Assembly (NCBI GenBank): GCA_005777235.1
Contig: SXND01000234.1
Location: forward strand, 1 to 64,000
Reading direction: 5' to 3'
DNA length: 64,000 nt
DNA from: Pseudomonadota bacterium
GTDB taxonomy: Bacteria > Tectomicrobia > Entotheonellia > Entotheonellales > Entotheonellaceae
Shown here: piece after piece, positions 9,026 through 21,342 of the stretch
Layout of the letters: every line of letters starts with the position of its first letter
How positions within the stretch are numbered: position 1 is the first letter of the stretch
Translations under genes and position numbers: made by a program
Notes under the pieces: generated by a model
What the model was told of the DNA's origin: nothing
The model's database searches: none
The model's input: only the letters and a program-made list of their open reading frames with translations

Positions 9026-9778
9026 TCAGGCCCGAGCGAGTTGGGTGACGACCCACTGATAGGCCTGGGCCACATCTGTGACGTGGACGCTCTCTGGCAG
9101 CGCAGGGCGCTGGACCATGAGCACGGGGAGACCCAGCTCACGGGCCGCGTGCAGCTTGGCATCGGTGGCAGGCCCACCGCTGTTCTTACTGACGATGGCT
9201 TCGATGGCATGCGTGTGCAAGAGTTGCCGCTCATGCGCCAGAGTGAAGGGGCCGCGCTCCAGCAGCAGGAGGCCGGGCGGCATGGGAATTGTGGGCGTGG
9301 GTGGATCAATCATGCGCATGAGAAACCACAGTTCCGTCAGCGGCGCAAAGGTGGCCACTTCCTGACGGCCAATGGTCAGAAACACGCGCTGGGCGAGGCC
9401 TGGGAGCTGTGCGGCTGCGGCAGCGAGGCTGTCAACGGCCAGCCAACGGTCCCCCGCCACCGGCACCCAGGCTGGACGCACCAGCATGAGATGCGGCAGG
9501 CCACAGGCGTGAGCGGCGCTGGCGGCATAGAAGGAGATCTGGGACGCAAAGGGGTGGGTGGCATCGATCAACAGAGCAATCTGCTGTTCCCGCAGGTACG
9601 TGCGCAAACCCTCTATCCCGCCAAAACCGCCTACCCGGAGCGTGCCAGCGGGCGTGGCCGGTTGCCGGAGACGTCCAGCGAGCGATGCAATGACTTCTAG
9701 CCCTGGGAGCGGCGCGAGTTGCGTGACTAATTGCGCCGCTTCCTGCGTCCCTCCGAGAATGAGCAGCCGTGTCATCAT
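9026..9778 (-). CDS. cobK: Precorrin-6A reductase
   Basis: A 250-residue CobK/CbiJ protein that reduces precorrin-6A with NADPH in corrin-ring synthesis. The N-terminus has LLILGGTQEAAQL (nucleotide-binding loop), followed by IDATHPFA near residue 75 and the family signature VSKNSGG-(P)-ATDAK near residue 205. The start is at 9778, with AGGAGGGACAAAG directly upstream. The frame is open to 10018 without a good start. It is divergent from cobH-cobI across 242 bases, so this is a split cobalamin locus. Confidence 0.93.
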   Translation of the reverse strand: MMTRLLILGGTQEAAQLVTQLAPLPGLEVIASLAGRLRQPATPAGTLRVGGFGGIEGLRTYLREQQIALLIDATHPFASQISFYAASAAHACGLPHLMLVRPAWVPVAGDRWLAVDSLAAAAAQLPGLAQRVFLTIGRQEVATFAPLTELWFLMRMIDPPTPTIPMPPGLLLLERGPFTLAHERQLLHTHAIEAIVSKNSGGPATDAKLHAARELGLPVLMVQRPALPESVHVTDVAQAYQWVVTQLARA

Positions 9779-10020
9779 CTTTGTCCCTCCTGGCACTGGC
9801 CCGCTCCGACAGAGAGGCTGGAGACCCCCGCTCTGACGCAACAACCCTCGCGCTGGCCACAATGCGCCTGGCTGGGACTGCACACTCGGGGCTTGCGGCA
9901 GCGCCTGTGCTCTGTTAGAGTAACTTCCTATGGTCTCAAGATATACACATTCGTCATATCTGATGAGCCTGCCATACCCACACCGTGCGGCACAGGACTT
10001 CTCGAAGAGACAGCGCACCT
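9779..10020. other. Divergent intergenic region between cobK and cobH
   Basis: This 242-base gap must hold the promoters of cobK and cobHI. I searched by eye for the conserved boxes of a cobalamin riboswitch (GCCACTG and AGCCAGGAGACC-like) on both strands and found only weak partial matches, so no riboswitch is called. Confidence 0.4.
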
Positions 10021-10650
10021 ATGATTGATTACCTACGGAACGGTGACGAGATCTATCGCCACTCCTTTGCCACCATCCGTGCCGAAGCGCCCCTGCATAG
10101 GCTGGCGGCGGACCTCGCCCAGGTGGCGGTACGCTTGATTCATGCCTGTGGCATGACGAATATCGTCGATGATCTGGCCGCCTCACCCGACGCGGTGCAG
10201 GCTGGTCGGGCGGCCTTGCGGTCCGGCGCGCCCATCCTCTGTGACACGCGCATGGTGGCGGAAGGTGTCATCCGCCGACGCTTGCCAGCTACGAATCTGG
10301 TGCTTTGTACGCTGCAGCATCCCGAGGTGCCGGCGCTGGCCGCGACCCTGGGCAACACCCGTTCGGCGGCGGCCGTGGATCTCTGGCAGCCACATCTGGC
10401 CGGGGCCGTGGTGGCGATTGGCAACGCCCCCACGGCGCTGTTTCACTTGCTCGAATTGCTCGATGCGGGTGCCGCCAAACCGGCGTTGATTGTCGGCTTG
10501 CCGGTGGGTTTTGTCGGGGCGGCAGAATCCAAAGCGGCTTTAGCGGCTGACAGCCGTGGTGTGCCGTTTCTCACCGTGCACGGTCGCCGTGGTGGTAGCG
10601 CTATGGCCGCAGCAGCGATCAATGCCCTCGCCCGCGAGGAGGAGGACTAA
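10021..10650 (+). CDS. cobH: Precorrin-8X methylmutase
   Basis: A 209-residue CobH/CbiC protein that moves the C11 methyl to C12 to give hydrogenobyrinate. The catalytic histidine lies in VRLIHACGM near residue 40. Other family motifs are APILCDTRMVAEGV near residue 78, IGNAPTALFHLLEL near residue 133 and the end GRRGGSAMAAAAINAL. The ATG at 10021 is chosen over 9985 because it begins at the family N-terminus. The stop is two bases ahead of the next start, so it is co-transcribed with cobI. Confidence 0.93.
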   Translation: MIDYLRNGDEIYRHSFATIRAEAPLHRLAADLAQVAVRLIHACGMTNIVDDLAASPDAVQAGRAALRSGAPILCDTRMVAEGVIRRRLPATNLVLCTLQHPEVPALAATLGNTRSAAAVDLWQPHLAGAVVAIGNAPTALFHLLELLDAGAAKPALIVGLPVGFVGAAESKAALAADSRGVPFLTVHGRRGGSAMAAAAINALAREEED

Positions 10651-10652
10651 CC

Positions 10653-11369
10653 ATGCCGGCAGGGCGTCTGTACGGGCTCGGCATTGGACCGGGCGATCCC
10701 GAGTTGTTGACCCTCAAAGCACTGCGGCTCTTGCAAGCGACGCCAGTGGTCGCCTACCCGGTGTCGGAGCATGGCAACAGTATGGCGCGCACGATTGTCG
10801 CCGACTATCTCACGCATGCCCCGATTGAAGTGCCGATGTCTTTTCCCTTTAGCGCGGAACACTCGGCGCAACCCTCGTATGATCGCGCGGCGGCAGTGTT
10901 GGCGGAGCATCTGAGCCAGGGGCGGGATGTCGTGGTGCTCTGTGAGGGCGATCCGTTTTTCTACGGGACATTCATGTATCTCTTCACCCGCCTGCGCGAC
11001 CGTTTTGGCACGGAGGTCGTGCCGGGCGTGTCCTCGCTGATGGGCAGCGCGTCGGTCCTCGGCACCCCCCTGACCTATCGTAACGACGTGTTTATGGTGT
11101 TGCCCGCCATGTTGCCGGCTGAGACGCTGGCCACCCGCCTGGCACTAGCCGATGCCGCAGTGATTATCAAACTCGGCAGACATTTTCCCAAGGTGTATAC
11201 GGTGCTGCAACAGGTGGGATTGCTCGCACGGGCCCATTACATCCAGTGTGCCACTATGCCCGAGCAGCAGGTGCTGGCCCTAGAGCAGGTGGACCCCGCT
11301 CAGGTGCCGTATTTTTCCATGATCGTCATCCCGAGTCTGTGGCACACCGACCCTGGACTCCCGGCCTGA
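10653..11369 (+). CDS. cobI: Precorrin-2 C20-methyltransferase
   Basis: A 238-residue SAM-dependent tetrapyrrole methylase. The N-terminal P-loop-like motif is GLGIGPGDPELLTLKAL, followed by VVLCEGDPFFYGTFMYL near residue 91 and VVPGVSSLMGSASVLGTPL near residue 120, which point to CobI/CbiL rather than other methylases of the pathway. It starts two bases after cobH, indicating translational coupling. It converges on the thiolase gene. Confidence 0.92.
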   Translation: MPAGRLYGLGIGPGDPELLTLKALRLLQATPVVAYPVSEHGNSMARTIVADYLTHAPIEVPMSFPFSAEHSAQPSYDRAAAVLAEHLSQGRDVVVLCEGDPFFYGTFMYLFTRLRDRFGTEVVPGVSSLMGSASVLGTPLTYRNDVFMVLPAMLPAETLATRLALADAAVIIKLGRHFPKVYTVLQQVGLLARAHYIQCATMPEQQVLALEQVDPAQVPYFSMIVIPSLWHTDPGLPA

Positions 11370-11376
11370 CTGCGGG

Positions 11377-11407
11377 GGAGGGTGCGCCGCATCCCACAGC
11401 GCCCTCC
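11377..11407. terminator. Hairpin between convergent cobI and thiolase genes
   Basis: GGAGGGTGC at 11377-11385 pairs with GCGCCCTCC at 11399-11407 (one G-T pair). It lies eight bases after the cobI stop and just past the thiolase stop, a position suited to a bidirectional terminator. There is no strong U-tract. Confidence 0.45.
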
Positions 11408-11417
11408 CTCGCCAGCA

Positions 11418-12614
11418 CTAACGACGCTCAAAAATGGCTGCCACGCCTTGGCCACCACCCACGCACATGGTTTCCAGACCATAACGCGCATCACGCCGTT
11501 GCATTTCGTGCAGCAGCGTGGTGAGAATGCGGGCGCCGGTGGCGGCAATCGGATGGCCCAGCGAAATGCCGGAGCCGTTGACATTGAGCTTGTCCCAATT
11601 GTCGAGCTTCCATTCCTTCACCACCGCCAGTACCTGGGCCGCAAAGGCTTCGTTGAGCTCGATGAGATCCAGGTCATCCCACGTTAAGCCCGTCCGCGCA
11701 AACGCCTTGGCCACAGCGGGTACGGGCCCAATGCCCATGTACGCCGGATGCACCCCAGCGACGGCCCAGCCTTTGAGGAAACCCATCGGCTTCAGCCCCA
11801 ATGCGGCGAGTTTATCAGCCGCCACCACGAGACACACCGAAGCGGCATCGTTTTGCGAACTGGCGTTGCCCGCGGTGACCGTGCCCCCTGCCGTGACGGG
11901 CCGGAGCTTTGCCAACACCTCCATGGAAGTATCCTTACGTGGCCCTTCATCGACCTGAAAGAGCTTGGGATCGCCACGGCGCTGCGGGATAGTGACCGGC
12001 ACGATTTCTTCGGCAAACTTGCCGCTCTCGACCGCGGCCACGGCGCGTTGATGGCTACTGAGCGCATAGGCGTCCTGCTCTTCGCGGGGAATATGATGCC
12101 GTTCCGACAAATTCTCCGCAGTTTCGATCATGCCGGAGATAACGCCAAAACGTTCATCTGGAGAGGCCGTGGCGCGGGCCCGCGTCAAGCGGTCGTGCAG
12201 CGTCACCGAACCCATCCGGCTGCCGTTTCGCATGTCCGTGGTATAAAACTCCACCCGGCTCATGCTCTCGACCCCGCCCGCGAGCACGACATCGGCGTTG
12301 CCCGTTTGCACCATCATGCAGGCATTGAGAATCGATTGTAAGCCGGAGGAACAGCGGCGATCCAGCTGATAGCCCGGGACTTCAATAGGCAGTCCGGCTT
12401 TGAGGGCGCACAAACGCCCGATGGCCGGTTCTTCACCGCTGGGATAACCATGACCGAGAATCACTTCGTCAATTTTGTCGGGCTCAAGCCCTGTCCGCTC
12501 GAGGACAGCCTTGATGACCGTGGCCCCTAACTCGGCAGCCGAAATGTCTTTTAAGCCCCCGCCAAAACTGCCAACGGCGGTCCGTACGGGACTGACAATA
12601 GCGACTTCACGCAT
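11418..12614 (-). CDS. Thiolase family acetyl-CoA acyltransferase
   Basis: A 398-residue full-length thiolase, acting on acyl-CoA either in beta-oxidation or in acetoacetyl-CoA formation. The nucleophilic cysteine is in DRRCSSGLQS near residue 89, the active-site histidine is in GHPIAATGAR near residue 353 and the second cysteine is in ETMCVGGGQG near residue 384. AAGGAGG lies upstream of the ATG at 12614. Sequence alone cannot separate a degradative from a biosynthetic role. Confidence 0.92.
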   Translation of the reverse strand: MREVAIVSPVRTAVGSFGGGLKDISAAELGATVIKAVLERTGLEPDKIDEVILGHGYPSGEEPAIGRLCALKAGLPIEVPGYQLDRRCSSGLQSILNACMMVQTGNADVVLAGGVESMSRVEFYTTDMRNGSRMGSVTLHDRLTRARATASPDERFGVISGMIETAENLSERHHIPREEQDAYALSSHQRAVAAVESGKFAEEIVPVTIPQRRGDPKLFQVDEGPRKDTSMEVLAKLRPVTAGGTVTAGNASSQNDAASVCLVVAADKLAALGLKPMGFLKGWAVAGVHPAYMGIGPVPAVAKAFARTGLTWDDLDLIELNEAFAAQVLAVVKEWKLDNWDKLNVNGSGISLGHPIAATGARILTTLLHEMQRRDARYGLETMCVGGGQGVAAIFERR

Positions 12615-12712
12615 GCGAGCCTCCTTGCGAGGTAGGAGAATGTCTAGAGACGGAGACCTGCTCCATCCCCCTGTGCGCCTCTAGGGTAGCGAAACTTGGC
12701 GCGATTTGCCAT

Positions 12713-15208
<2,496 letters not shown>

Positions 15209-15217
15209 CCTCAGTAC

Positions 15218-15769
15218 TTAAGGTTGGGGCCGATATGCCAATTGGAGCAGTGTGGAACTCATCGTGAGTCCGGCCTGCTTAACGGCCTCGGCATTGATCA
15301 TAAACCATATTTCATCCTCAATGACCAGAAAATGAATCATTCCCCCATAGGGCCGGATATTTTCCTGCTCGCCTATGATTACTATTGGCATATTTTGTAT
15401 GGGGCTTATCACCTGCACGATCTCTTCGGCACGTACCACATGGATAAAGAGTATATGGCAGGCGTGCGCATCGTCGGCCGAAGTAAGCGGCTTCAGCACA
15501 AGGCGCTTCTCCTGCACGTTTTTCCCCTCAATGCTGGCAAACGCCTCGCGGACCAATGCCTGGGGAGGAATGCACAGCGTCAACTGCCCTGGGTCATGCG
15601 CAGAGGCATGAACGGGCCAGGCAATGAATTTCGTAAAATTGTAGATAAAAGCGGCTTTCATACGATAGACGTCTATCGATGAGAATTCTGCATGCGCCAT
15701 CATCCTATTCTGCAAGAGCATGGCGAGGCACGACGTGACGACCAAATACCTTCTTAATCTAGATTTCAT
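15218..15769 (-). CDS. YfiR family (DUF4154) periplasmic protein
   Basis: A 183-residue exported protein with an N-terminal signal sequence (LVVTSCLAMLLQ, cleavage likely near AHA). The YfiR/DUF4154 hallmark KAAFIYNFTKFIAWP is near residues 38-52, and the C-terminal segment MIHFLVIEDEIWFMINAEAV ends with SSTLLQLA. In Pseudomonas, YfiR is a periplasmic repressor of a diguanylate cyclase. Here it lies between a TonB receptor and a hybrid kinase, so modulation of the kinase sensor is a reasonable inference. Confidence 0.87.
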   Translation of the reverse strand: MKSRLRRYLVVTSCLAMLLQNRMMAHAEFSSIDVYRMKAAFIYNFTKFIAWPVHASAHDPGQLTLCIPPQALVREAFASIEGKNVQEKRLVLKPLTSADDAHACHILFIHVVRAEEIVQVISPIQNMPIVIIGEQENIRPYGGMIHFLVIEDEIWFMINAEAVKQAGLTMSSTLLQLAYRPQP

Positions 15770-15814
15770 AGGTATTTGTCAACAGTGGGCCCAAAACTGT
15801 CAGGTACGGCTCGC

Positions 15815-17891
15815 TTAAAAATGCCAGGTGAGTTTACCATAGACTGCACGTGGAATAGTCTCCGAGACGACTCCACGCTCCAGAAATTCTGCGTGATGGC
15901 CATGGGGCAAATTTTGTCCTACCAACGCCATGTCGAGCTGTGGCCAGGGACGCCAAGCCAGACGGACGTCGAACGTCGTATAACTGCGCACGCCGATACT
16001 CGGGCGCGCATTGACATAACGGCCCCAGAGATCAATAGAGAGATGCCAGGGCAGATCCCAGGAGGACCGGAGGGAGAACTGGTGCTGCGGACTGGCGGTA
16101 TTCAAGCTGAGCGAGCTGGTATCACGGCTTGCAGGCGCTAGGCGGAAATGGTGATTGAGGTACGTGTAGAGGGCACGCACGCGCCACCAGGCAAACGGCT
16201 GCCAATCGGTAACCAGCTCTACGCCAAACGTCTCGCCCTGCTGCTCGTTCGCAAACCGTAGAGGCAGGCTGAAAAACGGTTCTGGCGTCGTACGGTCGAG
16301 CGCAGGTTCCTGGGGTTCCAAAGTCGTGAGATGCCGGTAGACATTGTAAAAAGCACTGAGATCGAACGCCAGGGATGGCCGAGGATGCAGACGATACCCG
16401 AGTTCATACGCGCGCACCGATTCGGAACGTATGTCCCGATTGCCGACAATAGTGAAGGCCAGCGGCAGCGGCCCTGGATTGCCAGACACCCCAGGCGGTA
16501 TGGTGGCGATGCGCAGCCGAAAGTCTTCGTCCACACGCGCCGGAGCGCGTACGGCACGTGATAGCGCGGCCCACACCGTAATGCTGGGTCTGCGGCGTCC
16601 ACAGGAGCCGGGCGTTGGGCTGCACCTCCCAACCCGTGGCATCATGGTGTTCAAACCGCGCCCCGAGGGTCAGGCGGAGGCGTGCGGGCACGAGCGCGAT
16701 ATCGTCCTGCACGCAAGCACTCCAGAGTTGTGTGCTGCGGGCATCAGGCACAAACGCAATCGGGGAGCTGCCGCGTGTGTCATCCTGGGTCCAGCGATAG
16801 CCCAGCCCCATGACGAGGGCCGGGCGGTCGCCGAGCGTGTACTGGTATTGTGCATCGAGATCGACCGTATCACGCCGTTCCGCTATGAAGACGCTCTGGC
16901 GCTCTGTGCGGTCGTAAGACAGCTGGACGGTGCTCAGCGACGCGTCGGCAAACGTATAATGCCAGCGCAGCAGCGCATGCCCGCCAAAGAGGTCCGTGGG
17001 ATTGTCCTGCCTCTGCTGGAAAGGCGAGTGCAGCAGAGAGACCAAGCGTTGCTCGTGCAGTGCCCCACCATAGAGGTCGCCCTGCACCATCCAGGCATGC
17101 GGCGCAGATGGCTGCCAATCAAGCCGCACGCCCCCCCGGTGCATGTGCCAGCCATTGGGCATGGCGGTACCAGCTTCGTCCTGTAAGTCATCGCGGTGCG
17201 TACTCTTGGCATAGGCGCGGACGTATGCCGCCGTGCCGAGCTGGACCCCATAGCGTACGCTGCCAAAGGCCCATTCCTCCGTGCCCGCCCCAGCGGTGAC
17301 GAGGCCACCTTGCGTCTCTTTGGCGTGTTTGGTGATGATGTTGATGACGCCATTGACGGCGTTAGCCCCCCACAGCGCCGCCCCAGGGCCACGGATGACC
17401 TCAATACGTTCGATGTCCTCCAGCAAGGGGTCCTGCACATCCCAGTAGACGCCTGCAAACAGGGGCGTATACACACTACGACCGTCCATGAGCACCAGCA
17501 GCTTGTCGGTAAAGAGACGATTCAAGCCACGGATGGCGATGGCCCATTTGTTAGCATCAAGGCGTGCGACGTCCACCCCAGGGGCCAAGCGGAGGGCTTC
17601 CGGCAGGCTGGTCACCCCGGAGCGCTGGATGTCCTCCCGTGTCATGACAAAGACCGCGGCGGCGGCATCAGACCACTTCTGCACTTTTTTCGCTACCGAG
17701 GTAATCGGCAGATCCATCAATTCTTCAAGGCTCAAGACGGTGTAGTCAGGGAAATCAGCCGGTGCGCCAAGCGCGCTGTGTGCCAGTCCCAGTATAAGAC
17801 TCAGGGTATAGCACAGCCTCCTGCCGCCTCGACACCAGCGCCTCCGTCCAGCAGCGCAGTTTCGCCCCTCAACAATATCTCTGGCTCGCAT
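15815..17891 (-). pseudogene. TonB-dependent receptor, frameshifted
   Basis: The start is taken at 17891, with a signal sequence (LCYTLSLILGLAHSALG). The plug domain is clear: TonB-box region LSLEELMDLPITSVAKK, then MTREDIQRSGVTSLPEALR, IAIRGLNRLFTDKLLVLMDG and IEVIRGPGAALWGANAVNGV. The barrel follows, but near 16571-16580 the frame shifts: the protein reads as NARLLWTPQTQHY in one frame and continues as VWAALSRAVRAPARVDEDF in the next. One extra base would explain it. The C-terminus (VYGKLTWHF, terminal Phe) is intact. It heads a probable operon with the YfiR-like gene and kinase. Sequencing error cannot be excluded. Confidence 0.85.
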
Positions 17892-18080
17892 GGTCCATCG
17901 TTCCGCTTGGAGAAAGAGAATAGAGTGTTGCCTGCGCTCTGCAGCGTATATGATACGGGCTGTCCATCCGAGAGCCCCCTCCCATCGCTGGTGGTATCCT
18001 GTGGCACGAGGCCGCAGGGCGCATATCGATCGCACAGCCAGGAGACGGCACACTATATCACGGCCAGGAGACCGCACACC

Positions 18081-18458
18081 ATGGCATCACCCATCGTGCT
18101 CGTGATTGTCGACGACTTGTTCTTCCTCGCCAAAATTACGACGACCTTACAGCATCTCCACCTGTCCTCCAAGGTGCTGACCCAGCGCGCCGCCGTGCAG
18201 GACTATGCGAACACAGCGCACACGCCGCTCTTCGCGCTGGTCGATTTGACCTTGCGGGCCGATGATGCGGTGGCGGTGATTCGCGCGCTCCGAGCCAGCA
18301 CCAACACCGAACCCATCACCATTCTGGCGTTTGGCGCACATGTGGCCGTGGACACGCGCCAGCAGGCCCTGGAGGCCGGCGCGGACCGCGTGGTGGCGAA
18401 ATCGGTCTTTGCGCAACAGCTTCCGGAGTTGATTCAACAGGGGATGGCCCCACAGTAG
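18081..18458 (+). CDS. Single-domain response regulator (receiver)
   Basis: A 125-residue receiver domain with no output domain. Acidic residues VIVDD near residue 10, the phospho-acceptor Asp in LVDLTL near residue 56 and the lysine in VVAKSV near residue 112 are all present. It is divergent from the TonB receptor operon that contains the hybrid kinase. The kinase Hpt domain could pass phosphate to it; that link is inference. The frame is open far upstream, but ATG 18081 begins at the fold boundary. Confidence 0.75.
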   Translation: MASPIVLVIVDDLFFLAKITTTLQHLHLSSKVLTQRAAVQDYANTAHTPLFALVDLTLRADDAVAVIRALRASTNTEPITILAFGAHVAVDTRQQALEAGADRVVAKSVFAQQLPELIQQGMAPQ

Positions 18459-18803
18459 CGCCGTGGAGTGTTGACCCCGGCAGCCTACGCCCACACCAGC
18501 CACGCGGGCTCCCAGCGCCGCACTGCGCCATAGACATCGCCAGCATGCTTCCAGAGAAAAGATAAGAATTCTCTTGACCGCAGGCAGGGGCTCTGGTACA
18601 CAGTTGCACAGGGGTGGGGACGGCATCTGGGTAAGACCTGACAGCCTGGTATGGGGTGGAGAGTCTAATGGCCGCGGTGTCGTAGGAGGCACAGGCTGAC
18701 ATGTCCAATGCGTCTACCACGTACGCAGGAGAGGGTGATGTTCCGGAGTAAGCCAGGGCTGCACACGATGCAGCTCCCGGTGATGTCATAAAGGAGGGGG
18801 GAG
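18459..18803 (+). other. Intergenic region and probable long leader of the cold-shock gene
   Basis: There is no convincing gene in these 345 bases. Cold-shock mRNAs often have long structured leaders, and the region ends with a strong ribosome-binding site (AAAGGAGGGGGGAG) directly before ATG 18804. A small inverted repeat AGAGAA/TTCTCT lies near 18555-18577. No promoter can be fixed by eye. Confidence 0.4.
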
Positions 18804-19004
18804 ATGGCATTAGGGAAGGTCAAGTGGTTTAATGACCGTAAGGGCTACGGTTTCATCGAACAGCCGGGAGGGGAAGACGTCTTCGTGCATTTTTCGGTCA
18901 TTGAAGGCGAGGGTTTTAAGTCGCTCGACGAAGGGCAAGAAGTCGAATTCGAGGTCACTCAAGGCCCCAAAGGTCTTCAGGCCGCCAAAGTCGCCAAACA
19001 CTAA
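18804..19004 (+). CDS. Cold-shock protein, CspA family
   Basis: A 66-residue single cold-shock domain. It has the RNA-binding motifs KGYGFIE (RNP1) and DVFVHF (RNP2), the N-terminal GKVKWFND, and the end [17 protein letters not shown]. It binds single-stranded RNA/DNA as a chaperone. The ribosome-binding site is very strong. A perfect hairpin follows 20 bases after the stop. Confidence 0.95.
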   Translation: MALGKVKWFNDRKGYGFIEQPGGEDVFVHFSVIEGEGFKSLDEGQEVEFEVTQGPKGLQAAKVAKH

Positions 19005-19023
19005 CGACGGCATCTATGTGTGC

Positions 19024-19050
19024 GCCCCAGCGGCGACGTACCGCTGGGGC
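19024..19050. terminator. Perfect hairpin between convergent cold-shock and monooxygenase genes
   Basis: GCCCCAGCGG, loop CGACGTA, then CCGCTGGGGC: a perfect 10 bp stem 20 bases after the csp stop and 10 bases before the end of the convergent monooxygenase gene. It is probably a shared terminator, although no T-tract follows. Confidence 0.6.
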
Positions 19051-19059
19051 TCCATGGTC

Positions 19060-20268
19060 TCACGCCACGCTTACCGGCGCCACCTCCCGCAGTCTGGGGA
19101 GGACTTCCCGTGCGAAACGCTTGATCCCTTGCTCCGCCTCGGCATGCGTCATGAAGCCCGAGCGCCCGATCATCACCAGATGGTCAAAGCCGCCAACCGT
19201 GTCATAAAAATCCATGATCTGCTGGTACACCGTATCTGGGCTGCCCGCAAAGAGAATGCCCCGCTGCATGGCTTGGGCGGCGTTGATACCAATGAGCGCC
19301 CCGGTATTGCGCACGGTGGCAGCCCCGGCTGGCATTGCCCCGTCGGTGGGCGGTCTGGGGACCGTGCGGTAGACCTGCGGTGCCAAGGCTGGCGGCACGG
19401 CGCCCGGTAAAAACTTCGCGTACTGTGGCGCTGATTTGAGGCTGGTATTCAAGAACCACAGGAGTTTGCTGCCAATCTCCACCCCCGCCTCGTGCGTATC
19501 ACCCACATACACCAGGGCCGCATAGGCAAAGTGATCGGTCGTGACCGGCGGCAGGCCCGCCTCAACACGCGCCTGTCGATAGGCGGCCCAGGCGCGCCTG
19601 GTGCCCTCGGCGCCACGTAGCACCAGCACATTCACCATGCCACGACGCCCCACCTCTGCGGCGGTCTCAGGATCGCCCGTCGCGGCCCACATACGCGGAT
19701 GCGGCTGTTGCCATGGACGAGGCCAGATGTTGACATGGCGGTGCGTAAAGTGCTTGCCTTCCCAGCGAAACGGTCCTTCCTGATGCGTCAGCGTCTTGGT
19801 GATGAGATCAATGGCCTCCCAGTAGCGCGCCACGTTGGTTACCGGATTGGCGTTGTTGGAGGCCATCTCACTGCCACCCGACTTGACAAAGCCAATTTCC
19901 AAGCGCCCACGTGAGATGACGTCCGCGGTGGCGTATTCTTCGGCAATACGGACGGGGTCTGGACGCAGCGACACCAGTGTCCCCAGGCTCAGGATACGGG
20001 CCCGGCGCGTCTGCCGCGCCAGGATGCCCAAGATGAGCGGGTTGGCTCCAAAGAGGGAGTTGATGCCGGCATGGTGCTCGACCGCCACGACGTTGAGCCC
20101 CTCGTCATCGCAGAGCAGAAACTCGTCGAGAGTTTGCTCAAATAGATCTGCGGCAATGCGGGGATCGCAGTACTTGTTCGGCAGGCTGGCGCGCACGGAG
20201 TCCACGCGGTCCAGCACTTCCTGCGGTACGAAAGGATAGGTGTTCTCGTTGTGAAACCATGCGTCCAT
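19060..20268 (-). CDS. LLM-class flavin-dependent oxidoreductase
   Basis: A 402-residue luciferase-like monooxygenase with VVAVEHHAG near residue 61, LGTLVSLRPDPVRIAEEYATAD near residues 96-117, GRLEIGFVKSGG near residue 122 and the C-terminal IKRFAREVLPRLR. Longer than average because of an insertion near residues 280-320. It lies 33 bases downstream of a co-directional hydrolase gene, a common pairing in catabolic or natural-product loci. Substrate unknown. Confidence 0.88.
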   Translation of the reverse strand: MDAWFHNENTYPFVPQEVLDRVDSVRASLPNKYCDPRIAADLFEQTLDEFLLCDDEGLNVVAVEHHAGINSLFGANPLILGILARQTRRARILSLGTLVSLRPDPVRIAEEYATADVISRGRLEIGFVKSGGSEMASNNANPVTNVARYWEAIDLITKTLTHQEGPFRWEGKHFTHRHVNIWPRPWQQPHPRMWAATGDPETAAEVGRRGMVNVLVLRGAEGTRRAWAAYRQARVEAGLPPVTTDHFAYAALVYVGDTHEAGVEIGSKLLWFLNTSLKSAPQYAKFLPGAVPPALAPQVYRTVPRPPTDGAMPAGAATVRNTGALIGINAAQAMQRGILFAGSPDTVYQQIMDFYDTVGGFDHLVMIGRSGFMTHAEAEQGIKRFAREVLPRLREVAPVSVA

Positions 20269-20301
20269 GGTTCTGTCCTTTCCCGGTCGAAGTGTAGGGG
20301 G

Positions 20302-21096
20302 CTAGCGCGCTAAAAACGCCGTGAGGTGCTTGACGAACGCCTCGGGTTGCTCGATCTCGGGATGATGACCCGCGGCGGCAATGGTCTCAAAGCGGGCCTG
20401 GGGAATGAGCGCGCTATAGGCCCGCCCATACGCCGGGGTGACAATCCCATCGCTCGCCCCCCAGAGCACCAGCGTCGGGCAGGTGATGCGGTGCAACCAG
20501 CGTGGTAACTGGGGGTTGTACATGTAAGGCTGCCAGCCATAGAGGCACAACGCTTCCCAGTTGCGCGCCCGCACTACCAGGGCCTCGTCCTCCAGGGCGT
20601 TGACATCCGGCGCCCACAGCTCCGGCGCGTGCCAGCTCTGCCGCTGCACTTCCGCCGGGGAGGTGTTAAACACATCGAGGATGTCGGGCGTCTCGCGGTC
20701 GCTGGGTTTGATGCCAAAGGCATCCACCAGGATGAGCCGGTCAAGACGGTGGCAGCACTTCACGGCCAGCTCTGCGGCCAGCCAGCCCCCGAAGGACAGA
20801 CCCACGAGCGTCACCCGTTCATCGGGCAGGGCCTCCAGCACGTCGAGATAGAGGTGGACGAGGTCGTACACGGTATCAAATCCGGCGGGGCGTGGCGAGT
20901 GACCAAAACCGGGGTGCGACGGGACCAGCACAGTCGCCTGTTGACCCAGTAACTCCAGGAACGGCGCCTGCGGATCAATGGTGTGCATGCCGTGCAGGAG
21001 CAGGAGTGGCCTGCCCGTGCCCCGGCGGAGCACTTCCAGTGTGATGTCCCCAACCGCTAGCCACTCCTGCGGGCTGGACTCCGTGGCCTGCGTCAT
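20302..21096 (-). CDS. Alpha/beta-fold hydrolase
   Basis: A 264-residue alpha/beta hydrolase with LLLLHGMHT (oxyanion region), nucleophile elbow GLSFGG near residue 105, an Asp in LWGASDGIV and a terminal histidine in AAGHHPEIE. AGGAG is five bases ahead of the ATG at 21096; an in-frame ATG at 21111 is the alternative. It is probably co-transcribed with the downstream monooxygenase. Confidence 0.87.
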   Translation of the reverse strand: MTQATESSPQEWLAVGDITLEVLRRGTGRPLLLLHGMHTIDPQAPFLELLGQQATVLVPSHPGFGHSPRPAGFDTVYDLVHLYLDVLEALPDERVTLVGLSFGGWLAAELAVKCCHRLDRLILVDAFGIKPSDRETPDILDVFNTSPAEVQRQSWHAPELWAPDVNALEDEALVVRARNWEALCLYGWQPYMYNPQLPRWLHRITCPTLVLWGASDGIVTPAYGRAYSALIPQARFETIAAAGHHPEIEQPEAFVKHLTAFLAR

Positions 21097-21342
21097 GCCT
21101 GCTCCTGTCATGTCTGAGGATCATCGCGGGTGTGTCGCGAGGCAACCCACCTCGCGCGGCACGCTATTGTGCCATCATCAGCTCCATTGCGCTACTGCCC
21201 GATGCACGATATCCCTCGCGGAGAGTGCACATGGCACGACGACCATCACACGGATGGAATGTCCGTCGTGGGCCTGTGGGTTGTTTCCAGCGAGCCCCTC
21301 GTCTGCCTGGGGCAGGGTAGAACATCAACATGGGAGAGAAGC

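Noticed and set aside
9779-10020. Cobalamin riboswitch between cobK and cobH
   Set aside because: Only isolated fragments resemble the conserved boxes, in the wrong order and spacing; a covariance-model search would be needed to revive the idea.
17196-18080. Long plus-strand frame upstream of the receiver domain
   Set aside because: It is antisense to the TonB receptor plug domain and has no family resemblance; the receiver fold begins at 18081.
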